From Rubrivivax sp. (lineage in GTDB: Bacteria; Pseudomonadota; Gammaproteobacteria; Burkholderiales; Burkholderiaceae_C), in assembly GCA_016789865.1 (NCBI GenBank), contig JAEUPC010000209.1:1-36805 (forward strand): a stretch of DNA of 36,805 nt. The letters run 5' to 3'. Positions 21,563 to 28,667 of this stretch are shown here, piece by piece (within the stretch, counting starts at the first letter, position 1; every line of letters begins with the position of its first letter). The position numbers and the translations under genes are program-made. The notes below the pieces were generated by a model. It made no database searches. It saw nothing but the letters and a program-made list of their open reading frames with translations, and was not told the DNA's origin.

Positions 21563-23905
21563 CTAGCCGTGCACGAGACGGATGTAGCGTGCGCCCGCGC
21601 CGCCGGCCGGGGCGGGTGCGGCGGGGGCTGCCGGAGCGAGGCAGGCCGCGGCCGCATCCGGTGCGCGCCCCACCTCGGGCTCACCCGCGGCTGGCGCAGC
21701 ACCGGCCTGCACCAGCCGCTGCTCGAAGCTCAGCGGGTCGAGCGCCGGCGCGTACAGGTAACCCTGCATCTCGGCGCAGCCCTCGCGCACCAGGAACTCG
21801 CGCTGCTGCTCGGTCTCCACGCCCTCGGCGATGCAGCGCGTGTCCAGCGCCCGCGCCATCTGCAGGATGGCGCGCACGATGCCGGCGTCGGTCTCGTCGG
21901 CCGGCAACCCGCTGACGAAGCTGCGGTCGATCTTCAGCTTGTCGATCGGAAAGCGTTTCAGGTACGACAGGCTGGAGTAGCCGGTGCCGAAGTCGTCGAT
22001 CGACATGCGCACGCCCAGGCGTTCCAGCGCGTGCAGCCGGGCCAGCGCGTCGTCGGCGTCATGCACCAGGATCGACTCGGTCAGCTCCAACTCCAGCAGG
22101 TGCGGCGGCAGCGCGCTCACCGCCAGCACGCCGGCCACCCGCTCGACGAACTGCGTCTGCTGGAACTGCAGCGCCGAGACGTTGACAGCCACCGGCACCG
22201 ACCAGCCGCGCTGGTGCCACAGCGCAGCCTGCCGCACCGCCTGCGCCAGCACCCAGTCGCCGATGGCCACGATGAAGCCGCTTTCCTCGGCCACCGGGAT
22301 GAATCGCCCCGGCGGCACGTCGCCCAGTTCGGGGTCGCGCCAGCGCAGCAGCGCTTCGGCGCCGACGATGCAGCCGCTGTCCAGCGCCACCTGGGGCTGG
22401 TAGGCCAGGCGGAAGCGCCCGCTGACCAGCGCCTGGCGCATCGCGTGGTCGAGCATCATGTGCGAGCGGCGGTCGACCTCGGCGCGCATCTGGTGCAGCT
22501 GCACGTTGGCGCGGCCGGCGTGCTTGACGGCGCGCATCGCCGCCTCGGCGCGGCGCGCCAGTTCGTCGGCGGTGCGCCCGTGCGCGGGGGCCAGCGCGAT
22601 GCCGATGCTGCAGGTGAGCGTGAACGTCGCGCCCTCCAGCACGCAGGGCTGCCCCACCACGTGCAGCATGCGCCGCGCCGTCGCCTCGGCGGCCTGCGCG
22701 TCGGCGGTGGCCAGCAGCACGCCGAACTGGTCGCCGCCGGTGCGCGCCAGGCGGTCGTCGTCGCGCAGGCAGCCGGCCAGGCGCTCGGCCACGTGGCGCA
22801 GCACCCGGTCGCCCACCGCATGGCCGAAGCTGGCGTTGATCTGGCGGAAGCGGTCGAGGTCCACCACCAGCAGCGCAAACGGCGAGCCCCGCGCGTGGCC
22901 GACCGCCTGCGCGGCTTCGTCCGCCCACTCGGCCATGCGGCGCCGGTTGGGCAGGCCGGTCAGGCTGTCGGTGTGGCTGAGCACCTCGATGCGTTCCTGG
23001 GCCGCCAGGCGCTCGGAGAGGTCGCGAAAGGCCCACACCCGCCCCTGCGGCCGGCCACTGCGCCACAAGGGCCGCGTGACACGCTCGAGGACCGAGCCGT
23101 CCAGCAGCGACAGGCGGTCGGTGGCGGCCAGCAGCGGCGCCGCCTGCAGCGCCGCCAGGCGCTCGGCGTACTCGGCGCCGGCCTCCACGCTGCGCTGCAT
23201 CCACGCGCCGATGGCGGCGTCATCGCGGCTGGCCAGCAGTTCGGCCGGCAGGCCCCACATCGCCGCGAAGCGCCGGTTGAAGGCGCGCACGCCACCGGCC
23301 AGGTCGGTGACGAGCAGGCCGTCGGCGGTGGACTCGAGCGTCGCTTCGAGCTCGGCGATGCGCGACTCGCGCTCGGCCTGGCGCGCCTCGTCGGCCGCAC
23401 GGTCCTCCACCATCACCAGGGCCCAGGCCGCGGCCGTGGGCGGTGGTGATGGCGCGCCGCGATGCACGCCGTCCAGGCCCCCGGGGGGGCGCATCAGCGT
23501 CACGGTGCGCCGCACCGGGCGCTCGTCGCCGGCGCAGGCCAGCACGGTGTCGCTGTCCAGCGCCAGGCCCTCGTGCCACTGCGCAGGGTCGCCCCAGTCG
23601 CACTGCCCGGCCTCGGCCCACCAGATGGCGTCCTCGGGCGAGAACGCCAGCTGTTCGGCGCCCGCGCCGAGCAGCTCGTGCACCGGCCGACCCAACAACC
23701 GTGCCGCCGCGGCGTTCACGGCCAGCACGCAGGCCGAGGGCAGCGCCACCAGCCACGCGGCATGCGGCAGCCCCTGCACGAGTGTCGCCGCACCAGCCGG
23801 CTGCGCCGGCTGAACTGGCTGAGCCGGCGGCGCCGGCTGAACTGGCTGAGCCGGCGGCGCCGGCTGAACCGGCTGAGCCGGGTGCACTGGCTGCACTGGC
23901 TGCAT
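21563..23905 (-). CDS. PAS-GGDEF-EAL protein with degenerate GGDEF (c-di-GMP phosphodiesterase)
   Basis: This is a predicted cytoplasmic c-di-GMP enzyme. The 780-aa protein starts at ATG 23905 and opens with a PQP-rich repeat (1-36). A PAS-like region follows (about 45-165), then a second PAS (about 183-295), a GGDEF domain (about 304-465) and an EAL domain (about 480-735). The GGDEF signature reads GGDQF (390-394), with Gln instead of the needed Glu, while the inhibitory-site motif R381-D-D-D384 sits at the correct 5-residue spacing. The EAL domain looks active: EALLRW (517-522), ELTES (607-611), DDFGTGYS (637-644), EGVETE (694-699). It most likely degrades c-di-GMP, with the GGDEF domain acting as a regulator. 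It follows the HD-GYP gene by 38 bases, so the two probably share an mRNA. No clear ribosome binding site precedes the start. Confidence 0.92.
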   Translation of the reverse strand: MQPVQPVHPAQPVQPAPPAQPVQPAPPAQPVQPAQPAGAATLVQGLPHAAWLVALPSACVLAVNAAAARLLGRPVHELLGAGAEQLAFSPEDAIWWAEAGQCDWGDPAQWHEGLALDSDTVLACAGDERPVRRTVTLMRPPGGLDGVHRGAPSPPPTAAAWALVMVEDRAADEARQAERESRIAELEATLESTADGLLVTDLAGGVRAFNRRFAAMWGLPAELLASRDDAAIGAWMQRSVEAGAEYAERLAALQAAPLLAATDRLSLLDGSVLERVTRPLWRSGRPQGRVWAFRDLSERLAAQERIEVLSHTDSLTGLPNRRRMAEWADEAAQAVGHARGSPFALLVVDLDRFRQINASFGHAVGDRVLRHVAERLAGCLRDDDRLARTGGDQFGVLLATADAQAAEATARRMLHVVGQPCVLEGATFTLTCSIGIALAPAHGRTADELARRAEAAMRAVKHAGRANVQLHQMRAEVDRRSHMMLDHAMRQALVSGRFRLAYQPQVALDSGCIVGAEALLRWRDPELGDVPPGRFIPVAEESGFIVAIGDWVLAQAVRQAALWHQRGWSVPVAVNVSALQFQQTQFVERVAGVLAVSALPPHLLELELTESILVHDADDALARLHALERLGVRMSIDDFGTGYSSLSYLKRFPIDKLKIDRSFVSGLPADETDAGIVRAILQMARALDTRCIAEGVETEQQREFLVREGCAEMQGYLYAPALDPLSFEQRLVQAGAAPAAGEPEVGRAPDAAAACLAPAAPAAPAPAGGAGARYIRLVHG
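23810..23880. repeat. 27-bp tandem repeat in the 5' end of the GGDEF-EAL gene
   Basis: Two identical 27-bp units (23810-23836, 23837-23863) are followed by a partial third (23864-23880) with one mismatch. On the coding strand they encode repeated QPVQPAPPA blocks at residues 9-32. The unit is a multiple of three, so changes in copy number would lengthen or shorten the Pro-rich N-terminus without a frameshift. Confidence 0.8.
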
Positions 23906-23943
23906 GGCCCGCACCGCGTGTTGAAGCTGTCGCCGGGCCGGCC

Positions 23944-25329
23944 TCAGGCCGGTTCGGCGGCAGCCAGCGGCCCAGCGGCCACCGCCGGCGGCGGCAGCGG
24001 CTCGCAGGGCGCCAGGGGCTCGAAGAAGTAGGCCACGCGCGGGCGCGGGTCCAGGTACTGCAGGGCACCCACCGGCATCTTGGCGGCCGTGAGGCTGCGG
24101 CGGATGCCCAGGTCGGGCTCGCGCTCCAGGTCGAGCAGCAGCGCCTCGTGCCGCGGCACGCCGGGCTCGTGCACCAGCACGCGCGGCTTCAGCGGGCGCG
24201 ACGAGTTCACCGCCACCACCATCGCATAGCGCTCGTCGGTCAGTTGCACCAGCGAGCCGGCGGGGTACACGCCCATCATGCGGATGAAGGCGTTGAGCAC
24301 CGCCGCGTCGTAGCGCGTGCGGCCGTGCGCGAACAGCATCGCCACCGCCTCGTGCGGCGTGAGCGGCGGCGTGCGGCCGGGCGGGTTGCACAGGTTGTCG
24401 TAGCGGTTGACGATGGCCACCACGCGCGCGCCCAGCGCGATGCGGTCGCCGCCCAGGCGCTGCGGGAAGCCGCTGGCATCGGCGTGCTCGTGGTGCTGCG
24501 CGATGACGCCCAGCGCGCCCTCGACCAGCGCCATGCGCTTGCCGGCCGCAACCCCGCGGGCCACATGCTCGCGGTAGGCCATCGTCTCGGCGTTCGAGGC
24601 GCCGGCCTCGACGTGGCGCGCACGCTCGGGCAGCTCCATCTTGCCCACGTCATGCAGCAGTGCGCCAAGCGCCAGCTCCTGCAGATCGGCACGCGGCAGC
24701 CCCAGCGCGCGCGCCAGCAGCATCGCCACCACGGTGACGTTCAGCGCATGCGCCGCGGCGCGGTCGTTGCCGCCGCCGGGCAGCAGGCGCACGCCGATGT
24801 CGCCGTCGACCATCAGCTTGTCGGTGAGTGACTGCGCAAGTGCCCCGGCGGCCGCGCCGGCGCGCGCGGGCTCGGCCGCCAGCGCATCGCCGGCCTGTCG
24901 CCAGGCCGCCGCGGCTTCGCCGTAGTGGCGCTCGCACTGCTGCTGCGCCTGGCGCTCCGCGGCCAGCGCGGCACGGCGTTGTTCGGCGCGCACCGCGGCC
25001 TCGCCGGCCGCTGCGGGCGCGGCTGCCGGCGGGCTTGCCGCGTCGCCGCGGTGGGCGTGGGCATCGGCCTCGCTCGGCAGCAACCCCTGCAGGCCGCCCT
25101 CGGCCACGCTCAGCTCCGGGCTCCAGCGCACGCGCTGCAGCTTCAGCCCGCGCAGCGTGGCGATCTGCTGGGCATGGGCGATGCGAAAGCTCGAGCGGGC
25201 GAACGGATGCGAGAGCCACCCGCCGTCGAGATGGATGTGCATCCCCACGCGCAGGTCCTCGACGGCGATGGTCGGCGCGCCCGGCGCGGCATCTGCCGCA
25301 GGCGCTGCGAGGGGGCGGCTGCTGAACAT
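23944..25329 (-). CDS. HD-GYP domain c-di-GMP phosphodiesterase with DUF3391-like N-terminus
   Basis: HD-GYP enzymes hydrolyse c-di-GMP to pGpG or GMP. The 461-aa protein starts at ATG 25329. Its N-terminal part (about 20-72, IAVEDLRVGMHIHLDGGWLSHPF) resembles the DUF3391 domain often fused to HD-GYP. The catalytic domain (about 165-370) has the metal-ligand HD in LLHDVGKMELP (H226, D227), then REHVARG and HHEHADASGFP (279-289). The last is a GFP variant of the GYP motif, with DA for the usual DG. An Ala-rich linker (about 95-165) contains a possible coiled coil. The GGDEF-EAL gene follows closely, giving a two-phosphodiesterase operon. It is unclear which signals control it. Confidence 0.9.
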   Translation of the reverse strand: MFSSRPLAAPAADAAPGAPTIAVEDLRVGMHIHLDGGWLSHPFARSSFRIAHAQQIATLRGLKLQRVRWSPELSVAEGGLQGLLPSEADAHAHRGDAASPPAAAPAAAGEAAVRAEQRRAALAAERQAQQQCERHYGEAAAAWRQAGDALAAEPARAGAAAGALAQSLTDKLMVDGDIGVRLLPGGGNDRAAAHALNVTVVAMLLARALGLPRADLQELALGALLHDVGKMELPERARHVEAGASNAETMAYREHVARGVAAGKRMALVEGALGVIAQHHEHADASGFPQRLGGDRIALGARVVAIVNRYDNLCNPPGRTPPLTPHEAVAMLFAHGRTRYDAAVLNAFIRMMGVYPAGSLVQLTDERYAMVVAVNSSRPLKPRVLVHEPGVPRHEALLLDLEREPDLGIRRSLTAAKMPVGALQYLDPRPRVAYFFEPLAPCEPLPPPAVAAGPLAAAEPA

Positions 25330-25633
25330 GTGGGGCACGACTCCGGGGCAATCACGGGGCCTGACGGCATGGCCCACGTCCACCGGGTTTTCGGGCGTGG
25401 CGGCACGCAACTTGAGGCACCACACCGCGCCGCGTTCACCGCCGGGGGTGGCGGCGGCCGTGCCATTTCGCACGGCGGGCTGCAACGCCGCGCAGTGGCG
25501 CCACAAAGGACCGCCGACGCCACCCCTGCCGGTGGCAGGCCCCGGGTGGTGCCGTGGCGGCGCAGGGGCTTCGCTGGCGGCGCAGGGGCTTCGCTGGCGG
25601 CGCGGGGGCTTCGCTGGCGGCGCGGGGGCTTCG
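25330..25633. other. Gap upstream of the HD-GYP gene
   Basis: This 304-base region between the EamA stop and the HD-GYP start (both minus) should hold the promoter of the HD-GYP operon. I see no convincing -35/-10 or gene. Its main structure is the 20-bp tandem repeat at the EamA end, whose array crosses into the EamA stop codon. Confidence 0.45.
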
Positions 25634-25640
25634 CTATCGG
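25561..25640. repeat. Four-copy 20-bp tandem repeat at the EamA gene end
   Basis: Four contiguous 20-bp copies (25561-25580, -25600, -25620, -25640) have the unit CGCAGGGGCTTCGCTGGCGG. Copies 1 and 2 are identical, copy 3 differs by one base and copy 4 by three. The fourth copy contains the EamA stop codon (25634-25636). This looks like a variable-number tandem repeat. Confidence 0.9.
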
Positions 25641-26524
25641 CGCTTCATCTCCAGCCACAGGAGGTACAGCCCGCTCAGCGCCACCACCGCTGCACCGGCG
25701 ACGACAAACGCGTCGGGCACCTGCGCGAAGACGAGCCAGCCCCAGAAGGTCATGTACAGGATCTGCTGGTACAGGAACGGCCCCAGCACCGCGGCCGACG
25801 CGTACCGGTGCGCGTGGGCCACCAGCAGATGGCCCAGCCCCCCGGCCAGGCCGCAGGCGAGCACCACCGTCCAGGTGTGAATGCCCACCGGCCACTGCCA
25901 GTGCCACACGGCGAACGGTGCGATGGCCACCACCGCGCCCAGCGCCGACAGCCACTGCATCGACTCGGGCGTCTCGCTGGCCGCCATGCGGCGCGTGAGC
26001 AGGTTGAACAGCGCGTAGATCGCGGCGTTCAGCAGCGACAGCGCGATCGCCGGGTGGAAGCCCTGGCCGCCCGGGCGCACCACCAGCAGCACGCCGACAA
26101 AGCCGCCGCAGATGGCCAGCCAGCGCCGCGCGCCGATGCGCTCGTTCAGCACCAGCGCCGAGACGAGCGCGATCAGGATCGGCACCGAGAACTGGATTGC
26201 CGCCACCTCGGCCAGCTGCAAGTACTGCAGCGCGGCGAAGTTCAGCGCCGTCATGCTCACCAGCATCAGCGCGCGCAGGCCCTGCAGCGGCCAGTTCGCC
26301 ACCCGCACCAGCGCCGCGCCGCGTGTGGGCGCCAGCAGCGCGGCCATCAGCACGGTGTGGGTGGCGAAGCGCAGCCACACCACCTCGGCCACCGGCAGGC
26401 TTTGCACCAGCCACTTGGCGCACACGTCGATGACCGAAAAGCACATCGTCGCCAGCGTCACCAGCGCGATGCCGATGCGGCGCTGGCGGGCCGGGTCACC
26501 GGTGGCAAGCAACATGACCGTCAT
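25634..26524 (-). CDS. EamA/DMT-family transporter
   Basis: This inner-membrane protein of the drug/metabolite transporter superfamily has two EamA repeats and a predicted ten transmembrane helices. The 296-aa product shows alternating hydrophobic segments (IGIALVTLATMCFSVIDVCAKWLV, WLAICGGFVGVLLVV, VVLACGLAGGLGHLLVAHA, VVAGAAVVALSGLYLLWLE) and the family pattern of helix 3-4 (PLQGLRALMLVSMTALNFAALQYL). Substrate is unknown; related proteins export amino acids or metabolites. An alternative start at 26515 would remove three residues. Its stop lies in a tandem repeat. It is divergent from the ABM-domain gene. Confidence 0.9.
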   Translation of the reverse strand: MTVMLLATGDPARQRRIGIALVTLATMCFSVIDVCAKWLVQSLPVAEVVWLRFATHTVLMAALLAPTRGAALVRVANWPLQGLRALMLVSMTALNFAALQYLQLAEVAAIQFSVPILIALVSALVLNERIGARRWLAICGGFVGVLLVVRPGGQGFHPAIALSLLNAAIYALFNLLTRRMAASETPESMQWLSALGAVVAIAPFAVWHWQWPVGIHTWTVVLACGLAGGLGHLLVAHAHRYASAAVLGPFLYQQILYMTFWGWLVFAQVPDAFVVAGAAVVALSGLYLLWLEMKRR

Positions 26525-26671
26525 GCTATCGGCCGCACCTGCGCGGCCCGTGCCGCGGCAGGCACCGCGGCGGCGCCGGCGGCCCGCGGCCGCACCCGGC
26601 CTAGACTCGGCTCCCACCTACCGGGAACGCCCCGACCGCTGATCACACCCGCCACATCCAGGAGGCCACTC

Positions 26672-26971
26672 ATGATTCTCGAAATCGCCGACATCCGCAT
26701 CCAGCCCGGCCAGCAGGCCGCCTTCGACGATGCCATCCAGCACGGCCTGAAGACCGTGATCGCGCGCGCCAACGGCATGAAGGGCTGGAAGGTCAACCGC
26801 AGCATCGAGAGCCCCGAGCGCTACGTGCTGATGATCTTCTGGGAAACGCTGGAGGACCACACCGTGCACTTCCGCGGCGGGCCGCTGTTCGCCCAGTGGC
26901 GCGCCATCGTCGGACCGTTCTTCGCGCAGCCGCCGGTGGTGGAGCACTTCAGCCTCGTGGGCAAGAGCTGA
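26672..26971 (+). CDS. Antibiotic biosynthesis monooxygenase (ABM) fold protein
   Basis: This small ferredoxin-like-fold protein is related to quinol monooxygenases. The 99-aa product has the typical MILEIADIRIQPGQQAAFDDAI start and the central FWETLEDHTVHFRGGPLFAQWRAIVGPFF. The start has a strong ribosome binding site, AGGAGG, 7 nt before the ATG. Such proteins often oxidise small aromatics or act as dimer partners; the substrate here is not known. An M20 peptidase gene starts 16 bases after its stop, so the two likely form an operon. Confidence 0.88.
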   Translation: MILEIADIRIQPGQQAAFDDAIQHGLKTVIARANGMKGWKVNRSIESPERYVLMIFWETLEDHTVHFRGGPLFAQWRAIVGPFFAQPPVVEHFSLVGKS

Positions 26972-26987
26972 AGCGCGGGCGCCGAGC

Positions 26988-28400
26988 ATGAGCCGCACCG
27001 AAGCCCTGGCCGCCGCCGCCGCGCATTTCGACGGCGGCGAATTCCTGCGCGACCTGGCGCGCCGCGTGGCCATCCGCACCGAAAGCCAGGACCCGCAAAG
27101 CGGCCCGGCGCTGCACGCGTACCTGGCCGACGAGATCGGGCCGTCGCTGGCCGCTCTAGGCTTTCACTTCGAGCTGCACGCCAACCCCGAACCGGCCTAC
27201 GGCCCGTTCCTCATCGCCTCGCGCCACGAGAGCGATGCGCTGCCCACGGTGCTGGTGTACGGCCACGGCGACGTGATCCGCGGCCAGGACAAGAGCTGGC
27301 AGCGCGGCCAGGGGCCCTGGGTGCTGGCCGCCGACGGCGAGCGCCTCTATGGCCGCGGCACCGCCGACAACAAGGGCCAGCACAGCATCAACATCGCCGC
27401 GCTGGCGCAGGTGGCGAAGGTGCGTGGCGCGCAGGGCCGGGGGCTGGGCTTCAACGTCAAGTTCCTCGTCGAGACCGGCGAGGAGACCGGCTCGCCGGGG
27501 CTGGCCGCGATCTGCATGCGTGAACGTGCCGCGCTGGCCGCCGATGCGCTGATCGCCAGCGACGGCCCGCGCCTCAGGCGCGACCAGCCCACGCTTTTCC
27601 TCGGCACGCGCGGCACGGCCAACTTCGACCTCTCGCTCACGCTGCGCGCGGGCGGGCACCACTCGGGCAACTGGGGCGGCTTGTTGCGCAACCCGGGCAC
27701 GGTGCTGGCCAACGCCATTGCCTCGATGGTCGACGCGCGCGGCCGCATCCTCGTGCCGGCGCTGCTGCCGCCGCCGATTCCGGCCAATGTGCGCGCGGCC
27801 CTGGCCGGCGTGGAGTTCGGCGGCGACCCCGGCGACCCGGAGATCGACCGCGACTGGGGCGAGCCCGACCTCACGCCCACCGAGCGGGTGCTGGCCTGGA
27901 ACACGCTGGAAGTGCTGGCCTACCGCACCGGCAACCCCGACCACCCGGTGAACGCCATCCCGCCCGGCGCGAAGGCGACGATGCACATCCGCTTCGTCGT
28001 CGGTACCGATGTCTCGCGCCTGCGTGAGGTGGTGTGCGAGCATCTCGCGGCGCACGGCTTCGGCGACATCGAAGTCAGCGAGCCGATGGTGATGGCAGCG
28101 ACCCGGCTGGACCCCGACAACCCGTGGGTGCACTTTGTCGTGCAGAGCATGCAGAGGACGACCGGGGCGCCACCGGTGGTGCTGCCCAACCTCGGCGGCT
28201 CGCTGCCCAACGACGTGTTCTCGGAGATCCTCGGCCTGCCCACGGTGTGGGTGCCGCACAGCTACCCGGCGTGCTCGCAGCACGCGCCCGACGAACACCT
28301 GCTGGCGCCGGTGGTGCGCGAGGGCCTGCAGATCATGACCGGGGTGTTCTGGGATCTGGGGGAACAGGCGGCCACGCTGCCGCGCCGGGCGGCTGCCTGA
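26988..28400 (+). CDS. M20 family metallopeptidase (dipeptidase/acylase type)
   Basis: This is a two-zinc M20 hydrolase, likely a peptidase or amidohydrolase in the cytoplasm. The 470-aa protein has the first metal motif YGHGDV (H93, D95), GRGTADNKG with bridging D127, ETGEETGS with catalytic E165 and metal ligand E166, and a C-terminal ligand region SYPACSQHAPDEH. The dimerisation (lid) domain lies between (about 205-340). Length fits the M20 dipeptidase group. Specific substrate is not evident. It lies 16 bases after the ABM gene. Convergent kinases follow. Confidence 0.92.
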   Translation: MSRTEALAAAAAHFDGGEFLRDLARRVAIRTESQDPQSGPALHAYLADEIGPSLAALGFHFELHANPEPAYGPFLIASRHESDALPTVLVYGHGDVIRGQDKSWQRGQGPWVLAADGERLYGRGTADNKGQHSINIAALAQVAKVRGAQGRGLGFNVKFLVETGEETGSPGLAAICMRERAALAADALIASDGPRLRRDQPTLFLGTRGTANFDLSLTLRAGGHHSGNWGGLLRNPGTVLANAIASMVDARGRILVPALLPPPIPANVRAALAGVEFGGDPGDPEIDRDWGEPDLTPTERVLAWNTLEVLAYRTGNPDHPVNAIPPGAKATMHIRFVVGTDVSRLREVVCEHLAAHGFGDIEVSEPMVMAATRLDPDNPWVHFVVQSMQRTTGAPPVVLPNLGGSLPNDVFSEILGLPTVWVPHSYPACSQHAPDEHLLAPVVREGLQIMTGVFWDLGEQAATLPRRAAA

Positions 28401-28431
28401 GGCCCGCGTTGCAGCGCTCTCGCCGGGCGCA

Positions 28432-28452
28432 CCGGGCATGGACAGTGCCCGG
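28432..28452. terminator. Hairpin downstream of the M20 peptidase gene
   Basis: CCGGGCA-TGGACAG-TGCCCGG gives a 7-bp stem with a 7-nt loop, 31 bases after the peptidase stop. It is followed by CGGTTG rather than a T-run. It lies in the 267-base convergent gap with the kinase gene, which otherwise shows nothing I can name. Confidence 0.45.
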
Positions 28453-28667
28453 CGGTTGCAGCGCAGCGCGCCAAGGCCGAAGCCCTTTCCACCCGTACCG
28501 AGCAGCCCGGCCGCACGACAAAGCCGCGTGCAGCACGGCCTCAATCGCGCCCTTCGTTCCACCAGAACCCGTGCCGAGATGAAGACTTCACGCCCCTCAC
28601 TGCCCGGATCACCCTCGCGCCGCCGCGTGCTGCAAGAGCGTGGCCTGAGGATGTGCTGGCCGCGCCG

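Noticed and set aside
20714-23449. A 911-codon plus-strand open frame opposite the DUF1840 and GGDEF-EAL genes
   Set aside because: It is composed of antisense His/Gln/Arg-rich sequence. The minus-strand genes carry clear motifs.
23906-24391. Extension of the GGDEF-EAL protein upstream of 23905 (open to 24391)
   Set aside because: That stretch lies inside the HD-GYP coding region in another frame and reads as Arg/Ala-rich shadow sequence.
25561-25640. A small CRISPR array
   Set aside because: The four 20-bp units are contiguous with no spacers, so this is a simple tandem repeat.
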